Positions 1 through 8,679 of a DNA stretch of 64,000 bases are shown here, one piece after another. Source of the DNA: Alistipes communis (GTDB lineage: Bacteria; Bacteroidota; Bacteroidia; Bacteroidales; Rikenellaceae); contig NZ_AP019735.1 of assembly GCF_006542665.1 (NCBI RefSeq), positions 1,178,001 to 1,242,000 of the forward strand. The letters are read 5' to 3'. Made by a program: the position numbers and the translations under genes. The notes under the pieces are model-generated. The model was not told the DNA's origin and did no database searches. It worked only from the letters and a program-made list of their open reading frames with translations. How positions within the stretch are numbered: position 1 is the first letter of the stretch; the number at the start of each line of letters is the position of its first letter.

Positions 1-1409
1 TTATACATGCTGTATGACATAATGTGATAGAAAGAATTGATGACATAGCTATTATTGGCTATTGAGTAGTAATTATAGAACCCTCGGATTTCGGCATTGA
101 ACTGACTGACTATTTCCAAGTCATCCAAGTTCAGCATGTACGTTCTGACGATAGATTTCCAAACCTCTTTACCATTGACAACCGCTATTCTTGCGACCTT
201 ATAATCAAAGAGTTTCTTCCGCATCGTTTCAAAATTCAGATACAAGACAGGCTTGTGTCCGAATGCCCTAACCGTTCTACCGAACTTATCCTTGCGTAAA
301 TCATTACTCCTGCGGATAAATACGTCATATCCGAGAAATTTCGCTGGTTTTTGCGCATTGGTTATCAGCGTCTTTTCGTCTGACAGTTCCAGTTTAAGAG
401 TTTCGTTCAAATAGTTCTTAATATCCTCTTTTACTGTTTTACAGTCTTCCAGACTACCGGTAATTCCAATCAGAAAATCATCTGCGTATCTCACATATTT
501 TAACCGTTTGATACTGCTGTCCATTTCATTACGTGCCGGATAGTTGTTCCGTTCTTCTCGTAGCCGCTTAATTTCAGCGGTCATCTGTTCCCTTACCTTT
601 ACATCTTTCTCATTCTTTAGTTTCTTTGCCAGTCGGTATCTCCGCTGTTCGTATAGCTTGTATCGAGCATCGCCTTTTCTCGTTTTCCCTTTATTAAACC
701 GATTGATGTATTCCTTGATGTACTTGTCGAACTTGTCAAGGTAGATATTAGCCAGTATTGGGCTGATAATCCCGCCTTGCGGAGTTCCACTGTACGTTCT
801 ATGAAATACCCAGTCTTCCACATATCCGGCATTCAGGAACTTTCTGATAAGCCGCAAAAATCTTTCGTCAGCGATACGTTCCCGAAGAATATTAATCAAT
901 ACGTCATGATTGATATTGTCGAAGAATCCTTTAATATCGCCTTCAATAAACCATTTCACGGCAGTGAATGTCTTTTGTATATCTATAAGAGCAGTATGAC
1001 AACTTCGTTTGGGACGAAACCCATGTGAAGTATGTTCAAAACTACCTTCATAGATTGCTTCAAGTATCATTCTAACTACTTCCTGTACCAGCTTATCATC
1101 AAAAGAGGGTATGCCAAGCGGACGTTTTTTCCCGTTTTTCTTAGGTATATACGTCCTTTTGGACGGGTTAGGCTGATAAGTCTCATTTTTTAGACTATCA
1201 ATCAATTGTTCAACTCGGTCAATGCTCATTCCGTCAATGGTTTTACCATCAGCTCCTGCCGTCATGTTGCCTGTCTTGCTGTAAATATTCTGATAGGCTA
1301 CATAAAACATTTCTTCGTTAAACAGCACTCTATACAGCCGCTCAAACTTATAGTTCAAGTTACCGCTGTGTTTACTCAGACTGTTCAACACATTTTCTGG
1401 ATTTCTCAT
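1..1409 (-). CDS. Group II intron reverse transcriptase/maturase (3' end outside window)
   Basis: This protein reverse-transcribes the intron and helps it splice. It starts at ATG 1409 (MRNPENVLNSL) and stays open to base 1, giving about 469 residues of a family that is usually near 600. Visible RT motifs include RPLGIPSFDDK, the SHGFRPKRSCHTAL block, the GDIKGFFDNINH metal-binding block, GTPQGGIISP and the catalytic YADD near residue 308. The sequence after YADD matches the maturase (X) domain region. The frame is intact as far as it can be seen, so the intron may be active. Its host gene is traG. The C-terminal DNA-binding or endonuclease part cannot be judged. Confidence 0.93.
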   Translation of the reverse strand, partial: MRNPENVLNSLSKHSGNLNYKFERLYRVLFNEEMFYVAYQNIYSKTGNMTAGADGKTIDGMSIDRVEQLIDSLKNETYQPNPSKRTYIPKKNGKKRPLGIPSFDDKLVQEVVRMILEAIYEGSFEHTSHGFRPKRSCHTALIDIQKTFTAVKWFIEGDIKGFFDNINHDVLINILRERIADERFLRLIRKFLNAGYVEDWVFHRTYSGTPQGGIISPILANIYLDKFDKYIKEYINRFNKGKTRKGDARYKLYEQRRYRLAKKLKNEKDVKVREQMTAEIKRLREERNNYPARNEMDSSIKRLKYVRYADDFLIGITGSLEDCKTVKEDIKNYLNETLKLELSDEKTLITNAQKPAKFLGYDVFIRRSNDLRKDKFGRTVRAFGHKPVLYLNFETMRKKLFDYKVARIAVVNGKEVWKSIVRTYMLNLDDLEIVSQFNAEIRGFYNYYSIANNSYVINSFYHIMSYSMY

Positions 1410-1989
1410 GTCTCTCACATCTTCCTTTAAATTGTTAAACTTAATTAGCTGCTCCCTTTCGCCATGTACAGGGCGTTACCCTGCTCAGACTACTATGGAA
1501 GCTCCGTTGCCATGCCGGATATTCAGGGGCAGACCCCATAGCCCTACAACTGGCTTTCCGGTTTAGGCAATCCCCGTTTAGAAATTTGACGACTATTTGG
1601 CTTGATAGATTGTCGGATACGACTTTCGTCCTTTACTACTTATGGTAGTTGCCTTGCGGTAAGTTTATGCTACTCCTGCTACCTCTCATCAGTGTAGTAC
1701 CGCAACATGACGGCATAATTCCGAAGAATTATTCAACTGTCTTCCGTCATTGTCCAAGGATACGACTGCTCAGACTATCGTTCAACCAATACAGGCTTTA
1801 TCCTCATATCTATCATTTTAACTTGCCATTCGGTCGCAGCCTGACAGTTGGCTGACTTATGGCTTTACCAGCGTGCTATGTTCCCTTGTGGGGTTTTCCC
1901 CTCCGGTTAGCGGTTGTTAATGGGCATTTTAAACACTTGCCCAGTCGCTTGCCAAAGCGACATTCGTCAAATTCCCTTTACGGGCGCAC
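1..1989 (-). mobile_element. Group II intron, 5' portion, inserted in traG
   Basis: The intron begins on the minus strand at 1989 with GTGCG, the conserved group II 5' end, directly after the traG codon CTG. About 580 nt of non-coding sequence (domains I to IV start) precede the maturase frame. The intron lies in the same orientation as traG, so it can be spliced from the mRNA. The exon just before the junction ends in TATCTG, and the intron segment at 1806-1812 (minus strand) can pair with it over seven positions including two G-U pairs, making it a candidate EBS1. Domains V and VI lie beyond the window. The split of traG is seen directly; splicing is inferred. Confidence 0.88.
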
Positions 1990-4377
1990 CAGATACTCTT
2001 CCGCGCTGACCTCCGTGGCATAGACCGCCGACTGCGTGCCGCCCAAGCCTATCCACACCTCCTTGTAGAGCCGTGAAGGGTTGTTCGCCATGTTGATGGA
2101 GAGTATCTGCGACTTCTCCTTTTCCGTCAGTCCGAGCAACGCCTGTATCTGGTCGAACTTGTTCATATATTTCCTTTGGTCAAGCAGGATTTTACAATCC
2201 GAGTTGTTGATAATGCTCTCTTTGACCACCGGAGAACTGATAATGTCGTCCACCTCCTGCGTCACCACGATTGCCTCGCCGTAATATTTTCTGACCGTCT
2301 TATACATATAGCGCAGATATTCAGCCATGTTCGCCGATGAGAGGGCCTTCCAAGCCTCTTCCACGATAAGCTGTTTCCGCACGCCTTTCAGCCGCCGCAT
2401 CTTGTTGATGAAGGCTTCCATGATGATGATGGTCACGACGGGGAACAGTTCGCGGTTTTCTTTAATCGAATCTATCTCGAAGACGATGAACCGCTTGCCG
2501 AGCAGGTCGATGTTCTCCGTGGAGTTGAGCAGGAAATCGTAACGCCCGCCCCGGTAATACTGCCGCATGGTGGTGAGCATGTTGTCGATGTTGAAGTCGG
2601 ACTTCTCCACCTTGATGTCACGCTGTGCCAGTTCCTTGCGGTAGTCGTCACGCATATACTCGTAGAAGGTGTTGAACGACGGCACGATGCTACGGTCGGA
2701 TTGGATGCGCTCAATATAGGCACTCACGGCACTGCCCAGCTCGCCGCTCTCCGTCTTTGTCACCTTGTCGTCCTCCGACTTCCAGAGCGTCAGCAACAGG
2801 GTCTTGATGCTGTCCTTCTTCTCCACGTCGAAGATGTAATCGTCGGTGTAGAACGGGTTGAAGCTGATGGGCTTATCTTCCGTGTAGGTGAAATACACAC
2901 CGTCCGCTCCGCCTGTCTTGCGTCGGATCATGCCGCACAAGCCCTGATAGGAGTTTCCCGTGTCCACCAATACCACATGTGCGCCTTGCTCATAATATTG
3001 GCGCACGAGGTGGTTCATGAAGAAAGACTTGCCGCTGCCCGAAGGACCCAGCACGAACTTGTTGCGGTTGGTCGTGATACCTCGCTTCATGGGCAGGTCG
3101 GAGATGTCAAGGTGCAGCGGTTTTCCCGTGAGCCTGTCCACCATCTTGATGCCGAAGGGCGAGAGCGAGCTGCGGTAGTTGGTTTCCTCTGTGAACAGGC
3201 ACACCGCCTGTTCGATGAAGGTGTGGAAACTCTCTTCCGCCGGGAAGTCCGCCGCATTGCCGGGTATCGCCGCCCAGTAGAGTGTCGGGCAGTCGATGGT
3301 GTTGTGGCGCGGCACGCATTCCATGCTTGCCAACTGGCTGCCCACGTCGTTCTTGATATGCTTCAGTTCCTCCGCATCGTCGCTCCACGCCATGACGTTG
3401 AAGTGTGCCCGTACCGAGGTCAGTCCGTAGGAATGGGCTTCGTTCAGGTATTGGTCTATCCACTCGCGGTTGATGCTGTTGCTCCTTGAATAGCGAGATA
3501 GCGACTGCATGTTACGGGCGGACTTCTCGAACTTCTGCAAGGTTTCCTCACTGTTGTCTATCAGCACATACTGGTTGTAGATATGGTTGCAGGAGAGCAG
3601 AAGCCCCACCGGGGAGGCGAATGACAGTCGGCAGTCACTCCGGTCGGTGGAGAGCTTCTCGTAACGGGTGTCGGTAGCCACCTTGCCCGGCAGGTCTTCC
3701 GCGTCGGAGAGGGTGTGCAGACACAGGCGGTTGTCGCCGATGCGCATCTCCCTTGCCGAAAGCTCGATGTCCTGCAAGGTGGTGTCACCTTCCGGCATGA
3801 GCGAGAAGTAGCGTTCAATAAGTCCCGTCTTTCCCTCAGTACCCACAATCTCATCGGTGGAGAGGCGGCGCAGCCTGACAAGCCCGCTGTCGTTCATGAT
3901 GCGCTCGAACTGTTCGCAGGCTTCCAAGAACTTGGTCGTGGTTTCCCTGTCCAGCTCCTTCGGGATGATATGTCCCCGGCACAGCGTGCTGAAATTGCTC
4001 TGCATCCGGTTACGCTCCTTTGTTGTCTTGGTCAGGTAGAGGTAGCAGGTGTGTTTCAGGTACGGACGCTCGTTGAAGTGACGCTCGAAAGAGCGGCTTA
4101 AAAAGCTCATGTCGTCCTTCTGAAGCTCCGGTTTGTAGCGTTCCTTGATGAACCAGTCCTGTTTGTGGACGACGGAGTAGTCCGGCAGCACCTTGATAGC
4201 CTTGCACCAGCAACTGTGTATCGCCTCGTACTCCGCACCCGTCACGGTGTAAAGTTCCGGTAGTTCCACCTCGAAAGCCACCGTGATGTCGGCGTCCTTT
4301 GAGATGATGCAGCCATGCTCCACCGCTAAAAGTGGGAACCTGTTTTCCAGTGTTGTCATTTTCGATGTATTCCTCAT
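1990..4377 (-). CDS. traG: TraG conjugation ATPase (VirB4-like), 5' exon interrupted by group II intron
   Basis: TraG is the large cytoplasmic ATPase that powers the type IV secretion channel of CTnDOT-type elements. The exon encodes 796 residues. A Walker A motif GPSGSGKS lies near residue 442, with Walker B-like segments further on (RFIVFEID and QLIVEEAWK). The start ATG overlaps the traF stop as ATGA. The reading frame runs only nine bases into the intron before a stop at 1978-1980, so unspliced mRNA would give a slightly truncated protein ending in VRP. The remaining C-terminal exon lies left of the window. Correct TraG, and so transfer, should depend on intron splicing; this is inference. 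Confidence 0.93.
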
Positions 4378-4706
4378 TGTCTTTCTTCCTTTCGTTGTCG
4401 TTTGAACAGACGGGTTATCCGCCGCCGGTTGATAAGGTATCGGGGATGGCTCCGTGCCGCTCCTAATTTCATCAGCCCGTGTTCACCGTACCGGGCGTTC
4501 AGCGCGAAGGTCTGCCATACAAGGAGGGAGGACGATGCCGCGCCGAAGCCGATACATATCCACTGGTCGATACCGACCATGTAGAGGATGACGAACAGGA
4601 CGAAGAGAGCCAGCAGACCTCCGCAGAAGATGAAGAGGTACTGTGCCTTCAAGCCCTTGAACTCTACCGGACGGCCGATACCCTTGTTGATTGGGTATTC
4701 AGCCAT
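4374..4706 (-). CDS. traF: TraF, DUF4133-type conjugation membrane protein
   Basis: This 110-residue protein has two closely spaced membrane segments (YLFIFCGGLLALFVLFVILY and the following IGFGAASSSLLVW region) and a basic C-terminus rich in Arg and Lys. It matches the small TraF protein that always lies between traE and traG in CTnDOT-like transfer operons, and it is probably a VirB3-like inner-membrane part of the mating channel. Its stop overlaps the traG start by four bases, indicating translational coupling. It lies 10 bp downstream of traE. Family assignment comes from sequence features and gene order; the VirB3 analogy is inference. Confidence 0.9.
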   Translation of the reverse strand: MAEYPINKGIGRPVEFKGLKAQYLFIFCGGLLALFVLFVILYMVGIDQWICIGFGAASSSLLVWQTFALNARYGEHGLMKLGAARSHPRYLINRRRITRLFKRQRKEERQ

Positions 4707-4716
4707 ACATTATTTA

Positions 4717-5034
4717 TTAAAGGAAGAATGAGCGCAGGATGGTGGCGGCAACAATCAGGAAGATGCACGCGCCGAACCACGAGGCGGCTGTCTTGCTGGT
4801 GTCGGGGTCGCCCGATGAAAACTTGCCGTACACTTTTACGCCCCCGATAAGCCCGACGACTGCACCGATGGCGTATATCAGTTTAGTTCCGGGGTCGAAA
4901 TAAGAACTCACCATAGAGGTGGCTTCGTTGATGCCCGCGATGCCGTTTCCCTGCGCGAAAGCGGAGGCGGTTGCGGCGATGACAAGTGCCGCGGAGAGGA
5001 TTGCTTTTCTGTTTTTCAAGATGTTCTTGTTCAT
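4717..5034 (-). CDS. traE: TraE, DUF4134-type conjugation protein (pilin-like)
   Basis: This 105-residue protein has a clear signal peptide (ILSAALVIAATASAFAQG), then a short soluble part and two hydrophobic segments (KLIYAIGAVVGLIGGVKVYG and ASWFGACIFLIVAATIL). Size and layout resemble VirB2-type pilins, and the gene sits at the traE position of CTnDOT-type operons directly before traF. A 200-bp gap separates it from traD. That gap contains ACCAAAGTA, one of several copies of a leader motif found in front of genes of this element. Pilin function is inferred from topology and position. Confidence 0.9.
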   Translation of the reverse strand: MNKNILKNRKAILSAALVIAATASAFAQGNGIAGINEATSMVSSYFDPGTKLIYAIGAVVGLIGGVKVYGKFSSGDPDTSKTAASWFGACIFLIVAATILRSFFL

Positions 5035-5235
5035 AAACTGTTCTTGTTTTTTGCCGTCAAAAGGGTGGATGGTCCTTTGTCGGGCGGTTGATACTTTGTT
5101 TCTTTACTTTGGTTTTAGTGGATGCCCGTTTGTTTCCACGGACGTGGGCGTGTCCGTTGCGGATGGGGATGCGCCTTGCGTTTCCTCGCCGCGTGGGTTG
5201 ATGTCATTCTTTCATGTTCATTTCTTTTATTGTTG

Positions 5236-5964
5236 TCATACATAGTTGCGAATGTCGAACTCCTCGATGTTGTCCGGCACGACGAACTCCTTTTCAGATT
5301 TCTTCAGCCGAATCTCGATAAGCCCCTTGATGCGGATGCCTATCTCCGAAGAGCCTTCCATCATTTTCTCGTACAACTCCGTGCCCTCCATGTCGGTGAA
5401 CACCTTAGCCGCCTTTTCACGTTCCGCCTGTGTCGCGTCCGGGTTTTTGGCGGTCTTGCAGGCGTCGTCAATCTCGTCAAAGCTGCTGCCCGAAGCCCGT
5501 GGCGTGTCCGAGGCGTCCTCTTCCGGTTCGTCGTCCCCGTATCCCAGTTCCTCCGGCGGTATGCTCGTGAAGGTCTCATCGAGTTTTTCCTCCGGGACTT
5601 GTGCCGGGCGGGATGCGTTTCCCGTTTTTCCGTCGTCAAAAGTAGCCTCTTCCTCCGACAGCTCAATGCCTTTTTCAATAGTGGCGGCTTCTTGCGTCGG
5701 TATGGCAGCGGTTGTCCGGGTGGATGCCATCCTGAAACGGCTCTTGCCGATGATGTCCGCCTTTTCCGCAGGGACTTCCTCGTGTGCCGCTATGCGTTTA
5801 GCCTCATTCCCGTCCAGTGACCGCCATAATCCGACAATGCCCTTGAAGAAGCGGACAATCCGCGTGTCCATGATGCGCTCGTAAAGGAGCAGGAACAGGA
5901 ACCAGAGGTTGCAGCCGACCGATACCGCCAGCAGAATGTCTGTCATGCTGATTGTGTAATTCAT
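5236..5964 (-). CDS. traD: TraD, conjugation accessory membrane protein (DUF4122-like)
   Basis: This gene encodes 242 residues starting MNYTISMTDILLAVSVG. It has one N-terminal membrane segment (ILLAVSVGCNLWFLFLLLY) followed by a long acidic, low-complexity cytoplasmic region rich in Glu, Asp and Pro, and a charged C-terminus. The start at 5964 was chosen because it follows a purine-rich GGAAGG site and leaves 17 bp after traC. An upstream in-frame start at 6009 would overlap traC. Its place between traC and traE matches traD of CTnDOT. No catalytic motif is visible, and its biochemical role is unknown. Confidence 0.8.
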   Translation of the reverse strand: MNYTISMTDILLAVSVGCNLWFLFLLLYERIMDTRIVRFFKGIVGLWRSLDGNEAKRIAAHEEVPAEKADIIGKSRFRMASTRTTAAIPTQEAATIEKGIELSEEEATFDDGKTGNASRPAQVPEEKLDETFTSIPPEELGYGDDEPEEDASDTPRASGSSFDEIDDACKTAKNPDATQAEREKAAKVFTDMEGTELYEKMMEGSSEIGIRIKGLIEIRLKKSEKEFVVPDNIEEFDIRNYV

Positions 5965-5980
5965 ATCCTTCCGTTTTTGG

Positions 5981-6334
5981 TTAGAATACTGAATTGTAAT
6001 TTCGGGCATAAAGGCTCTTTATCGCATCTTCGCACTGGTTGAAGTGGTGCGTCAGCACATGGTCGATGTAAGCGGACAGCGTAAGCCGGTCATGCCCGAT
6101 TACACGGGTGATACGCATGATACGCTCGTGGTACTCCGGGCGCACATACGCCATCTTCCCCTCACGTGCCTTTACTTCCGGGTCGCGGATGAACAGGCGT
6201 TCATAGTCCTTCTCACTGCATTTGCCGCTTACCGGGACAGGCGACAGTATTTCCACACTCGCCTGCACTTGGGTAAACATACCTCCGCAGTCTTGCTGTG
6301 GTCTTTTTTCATTCGGTGTCATTTCTTTTTCCAT
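5981..6334 (-). CDS. traC: TraC, DUF3408 family protein
   Basis: This is a small DUF3408 protein of about 117 residues. The conserved C-terminal part (YHERIMRITRVIGHDRLTLS, then YIDHVLTHHFNQ) resembles the ribbon-helix-helix-like fold typical of partition or relaxosome accessory proteins. It lies directly downstream of traB, another DUF3408 member, and downstream of the ParA-like traA. An alternative TTG start at 6340 would overlap the traB stop; the ATG at 6334 is preferred. Its role in transfer is not established, but DNA binding alongside TraA is a reasonable inference. Confidence 0.86.
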   Translation of the reverse strand: MEKEMTPNEKRPQQDCGGMFTQVQASVEILSPVPVSGKCSEKDYERLFIRDPEVKAREGKMAYVRPEYHERIMRITRVIGHDRLTLSAYIDHVLTHHFNQCEDAIKSLYARNYNSVF

Positions 6335-6336
6335 TT

Positions 6337-6783
6337 TCAAATCAGATCTTCACGTTGTTTCTTGTACAGTTCGTTGATTCTCTCCTTGTGCTGTTCCAGA
6401 TGCTGGCGCAGCACGGTATCCACATATCCGCCTACTGAGATTTCCCCTCCGGCGATGTCGTTCACGATTCTGAGGATCTTGCCGTGGACGTCACGGCTGA
6501 TATAGACACATTGGCGGGTCTTTATCTCGTTGCGGCGCAGGAATAGCTCGTTGTAGTCCTCGTCCTGCCTTTTCCGGCGTCCACTTTCCCTCTGCGCTTT
6601 TTCCCGTGTTACGGGTTGCACAGGAGATGGTTCCGGTGCGGCGGTGTCCTCTTCGGTCGGTGCAGCTGCGGGTACTTCCTGTGCGGGGCGCAGTGTCCCG
6701 TCCTGTGTGCGCCGCCCGATGGAGGCTAACAGCAGTTCCTCGTCGATGCCTTCCGTGTTCACTTTCCTGCTGCCCATGCTCAC
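6337..6783 (-). CDS. traB: TraB, DUF3408 family protein
   Basis: This protein of 146 to 148 residues has a variable, Pro/Glu/Ala-rich N-terminal half and a conserved DUF3408 C-terminal domain (CVYISRDVHGKILRIVNDI followed by YVDTVLRQHLEQ). It is paralogous to traC just downstream. The GTG at 6783 overlaps the traA stop as GTGA; an ATG two codons on (6777) is the alternative start. Tight coupling with traA suggests that the ParA-like ATPase and the two DUF3408 proteins act together, perhaps in positioning or processing element DNA. That last point is inference. Confidence 0.87.
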   Translation of the reverse strand: MSMGSRKVNTEGIDEELLLASIGRRTQDGTLRPAQEVPAAAPTEEDTAAPEPSPVQPVTREKAQRESGRRKRQDEDYNELFLRRNEIKTRQCVYISRDVHGKILRIVNDIAGGEISVGGYVDTVLRQHLEQHKERINELYKKQREDLI

Positions 6784-7541
6784 TGCGGTCTGATGATGTC
6801 GCTTATCTCTTCGGAAAACTCCCGGATGCCACTCCCTTTCAGCAGTGCCGTGTCCATCGGGAAGATGGTGGAGCGGAAAACGCTCTTGCGCTCTTCCGAA
6901 AGGTCACGGCGGAACTTCTTGCTGTCGGGCAAGCGGGTGGAAAGTACCGGAAAGCCCATTTCGGCTATCACTTCCTCGTAGATGCCGTACAAGTCGTTCC
7001 TCTCCCTGCCGTCCACCATCGTCCAGAACAGATGCAGCCCCTTTGTTTTCGCCTGTCCGGTAGTCATCAGCCTGTCGCGGAACATCGTGACGAATTTCAG
7101 GGTACTCTCCACGACAAAGCGGTCGGCACTCAGCGGAGTGAAAATGTAGTCCATCTGCGAGAGCGTCTTTATCACGCCGTTGCTTCGGAGTGTGCCGGGC
7201 ATGTCGAAGAACACCACGTCGGGTTTCACGTCCTCAGTGGCAATCATCCTCTCGGCATCGTCGAGGGCGTTCACCGCATTGCTTTTGACGATGGTGTAGG
7301 CGTTCTTTTTGATCCGGCGGAAATGGTCGCAAGCGAGAGCCTTGAAGTAGGTGCTGCTGTCGATAAGCCCCATTTCGTGTTCGCGCAGCCCGTGGATGCT
7401 GTGCTGCGGGTCGTCGCAGTCCACGACGGCGACATTGTAGCCTTTCACGTTGTGCAGGTAGCTGGCGGCAAGTGCCGTGACAGTGGATTTGCCGATGCCA
7501 CCTTTCTGTGTTGCGAATGCAACGAAGATTTCCTTACTCAT
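6780..7541 (-). CDS. traA: TraA, ParA-like ATPase
   Basis: This 253-residue ParA/MinD-type ATPase begins MSKEIFVAFATQKGG. The deviant Walker A motif KGGIGKST lies at the extreme N-terminus, followed by VVDCDDPQHS (A'-type motif) and VVFFDMPGT (Walker B). It is the first gene of the tra operon of CTnDOT-like elements. The frame stays open for 108 codons upstream (to 7865), but the ParA fold starts at 7541, so that ATG is chosen. It overlaps traB by four bases. Expression of this operon in CTnDOT is controlled by excision proteins and by the small RNA RteR; this is knowledge from the prototype element. Confidence 0.9.
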   Translation of the reverse strand: MSKEIFVAFATQKGGIGKSTVTALAASYLHNVKGYNVAVVDCDDPQHSIHGLREHEMGLIDSSTYFKALACDHFRRIKKNAYTIVKSNAVNALDDAERMIATEDVKPDVVFFDMPGTLRSNGVIKTLSQMDYIFTPLSADRFVVESTLKFVTMFRDRLMTTGQAKTKGLHLFWTMVDGRERNDLYGIYEEVIAEMGFPVLSTRLPDSKKFRRDLSEERKSVFRSTIFPMDTALLKGSGIREFSEEISDIIRPQ

Positions 7542-8250
7542 AGTTCCATTTATTTTAATTGTTGATGATTTGTTTTTCTGTTTCCATACGGATTTGGCTG
7601 TCGCACCATCCGCTTCCGTGACTACACACGCAGGCGGGTCGTCGCGTATCCGGTTCTGTGGTGAAGCGGTGCGTCGGACAAATGGTGATTGACGACATTG
7701 CGTCATGAAGTCATTGAATCCATACGTCACCGAATTGTCGGAGAACCGGGTTTCCGACGGTTCGGGTATCCGTTTCGGCAAGTATCCGAAGAAGCGGATT
7801 TCCGGGTATTTGAATGTTCCGTTTATCATATCTTCAAATCGTTCGTTTCTTGAATCATGCTGCAAATAAACAAGTATATTTTGGAACCTGTATCACTTCT
7901 CCGGCAAGTGGCGGCACGTTGCGCCGGTTGGCAGTCATTGACCGGGTCAAGCATCTGTCCGATACCGCTTTAAGGGCGTAACTTTGCACCCGGACAGCAG
8001 GGTTCGCCGATGACGCGCGGCCCGGAGTCCTGAAAGGTATTTTCCCAATCCGTCCCCTGACGGATTTTTATGTTCACCTGAACATAGCAAGGTATGTTTT
8101 CAGCCGCTCAAAATATTTTGAGCATCCCGGAAAACGCCTTGCCTTTGCAGGGGGCGGGCTTTCCCTCCGAAGTCGGGAAGCCTTTCAGAACTGCGGTGCT
8201 GTGACCCGAAGCGGCGGCTTATGCCGTCAATCCGCTAAATCCAAAGTAAT
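7542..8250. other. Divergent tra/mob intergenic region, probable oriT
   Basis: No convincing gene lies between traA and mobA, although the traA frame is open back to 7865. The half nearest mobA holds three inverted repeats. These are ATCCGTC/GACGGAT at 8048-8065 followed by T5, TGTTCACCTGAACA at 8071-8084, and the perfect 18-bp palindrome GCTCAAAATATTTTGAGC at 8106-8123. A GC-rich stretch follows. TAACTTTG at 7979-7986 fits a minus-seven box reading towards mobA. Inverted repeats just upstream of mob genes are typical of transfer origins, so oriT is the likely content. The nick site cannot be read from sequence. Confidence 0.6.
8106..8123. repeat. Perfect 18-bp palindrome in probable oriT
   Basis: GCTCAAAATATTTTGAGC is its own reverse complement. 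It lies 127 bp upstream of mobA, beside the imperfect dyads at 8048-8065 and 8071-8084. It is a plausible binding site for the small DNA-binding protein MobA or another relaxosome protein. Confidence 0.8.
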
Positions 8251-8679
8251 ATGAAAGAGAAAAGGAAAAGCAAAGCAGGGAGAAATCCCAAACTTGATCC
8301 GGCGGTGTACCGGTACACCGTCCGTTTCAACGAGGAGGAACACAACCGTTTCCTCGCCATGTTCGGAAAATCGGGTGTCTATGCACGGTCGGTTTTCCTC
8401 AAGGCGCACTTCTTCGGGCAACCGTTCAAGGTGCTGAAGGTGGACAAGACGCTGGTGGACTATTACACCAAGCTGTCGGATTTTCATGCGCAGTTCCGCG
8501 CCGTGGGTACGAATTACAACCAGGTAGTGAAGGAACTGAGACTGCATTTTTCCGAGAAAAAGGCGATGGCGTTGCTCTATAAACTGGAGCAATACACCGT
8601 CGAACTCGTGAAACTGAGCCGTCGGATTGTGGAACTTTCAAGGGAAATGGAGGCGAAATGGTCGCAAAAATCAGTGTAG
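8251..8679 (+). CDS. mobA: MobA, relaxosome DNA-binding protein
   Basis: This 142-residue basic protein starts MKEKRKSKAGRNPKLDP. Its middle part (VYRYTVRFNEEEHNRFLAMF, and later GTNYNQVVKEL) is characteristic of MobA/MobC-type accessory proteins that bind oriT and help the relaxase nick DNA. A C-terminal stretch (LYKLEQYTVELVKLSRRIVE) could form a coiled coil. The ATG follows the leader motif TAAATCCAAAGTAAT found before other genes of this element. It overlaps mobB by 22 bp, so the two are probably co-translated. A decayed relative lies at 45459-45898. Confidence 0.92.
   Translation: MKEKRKSKAGRNPKLDPAVYRYTVRFNEEEHNRFLAMFGKSGVYARSVFLKAHFFGQPFKVLKVDKTLVDYYTKLSDFHAQFRAVGTNYNQVVKELRLHFSEKKAMALLYKLEQYTVELVKLSRRIVELSREMEAKWSQKSV

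Noticed and set aside
2701..3489. 262-codon plus-strand ORF
   Set aside because: Shadow of traG; no family resemblance.
7542..7865. N-terminal extension of traA by 108 codons
   Set aside because: The ParA fold starts directly at ATG 7541 and the upstream part has no homology to the family; it is kept only as an open stretch of the intergenic region.
7978..7987. Second GTAACTTTGC as an element boundary
   Set aside because: It lies inside the continuous tra-mob region of one element; it equals the promoter consensus and is better read as a minus-seven box.
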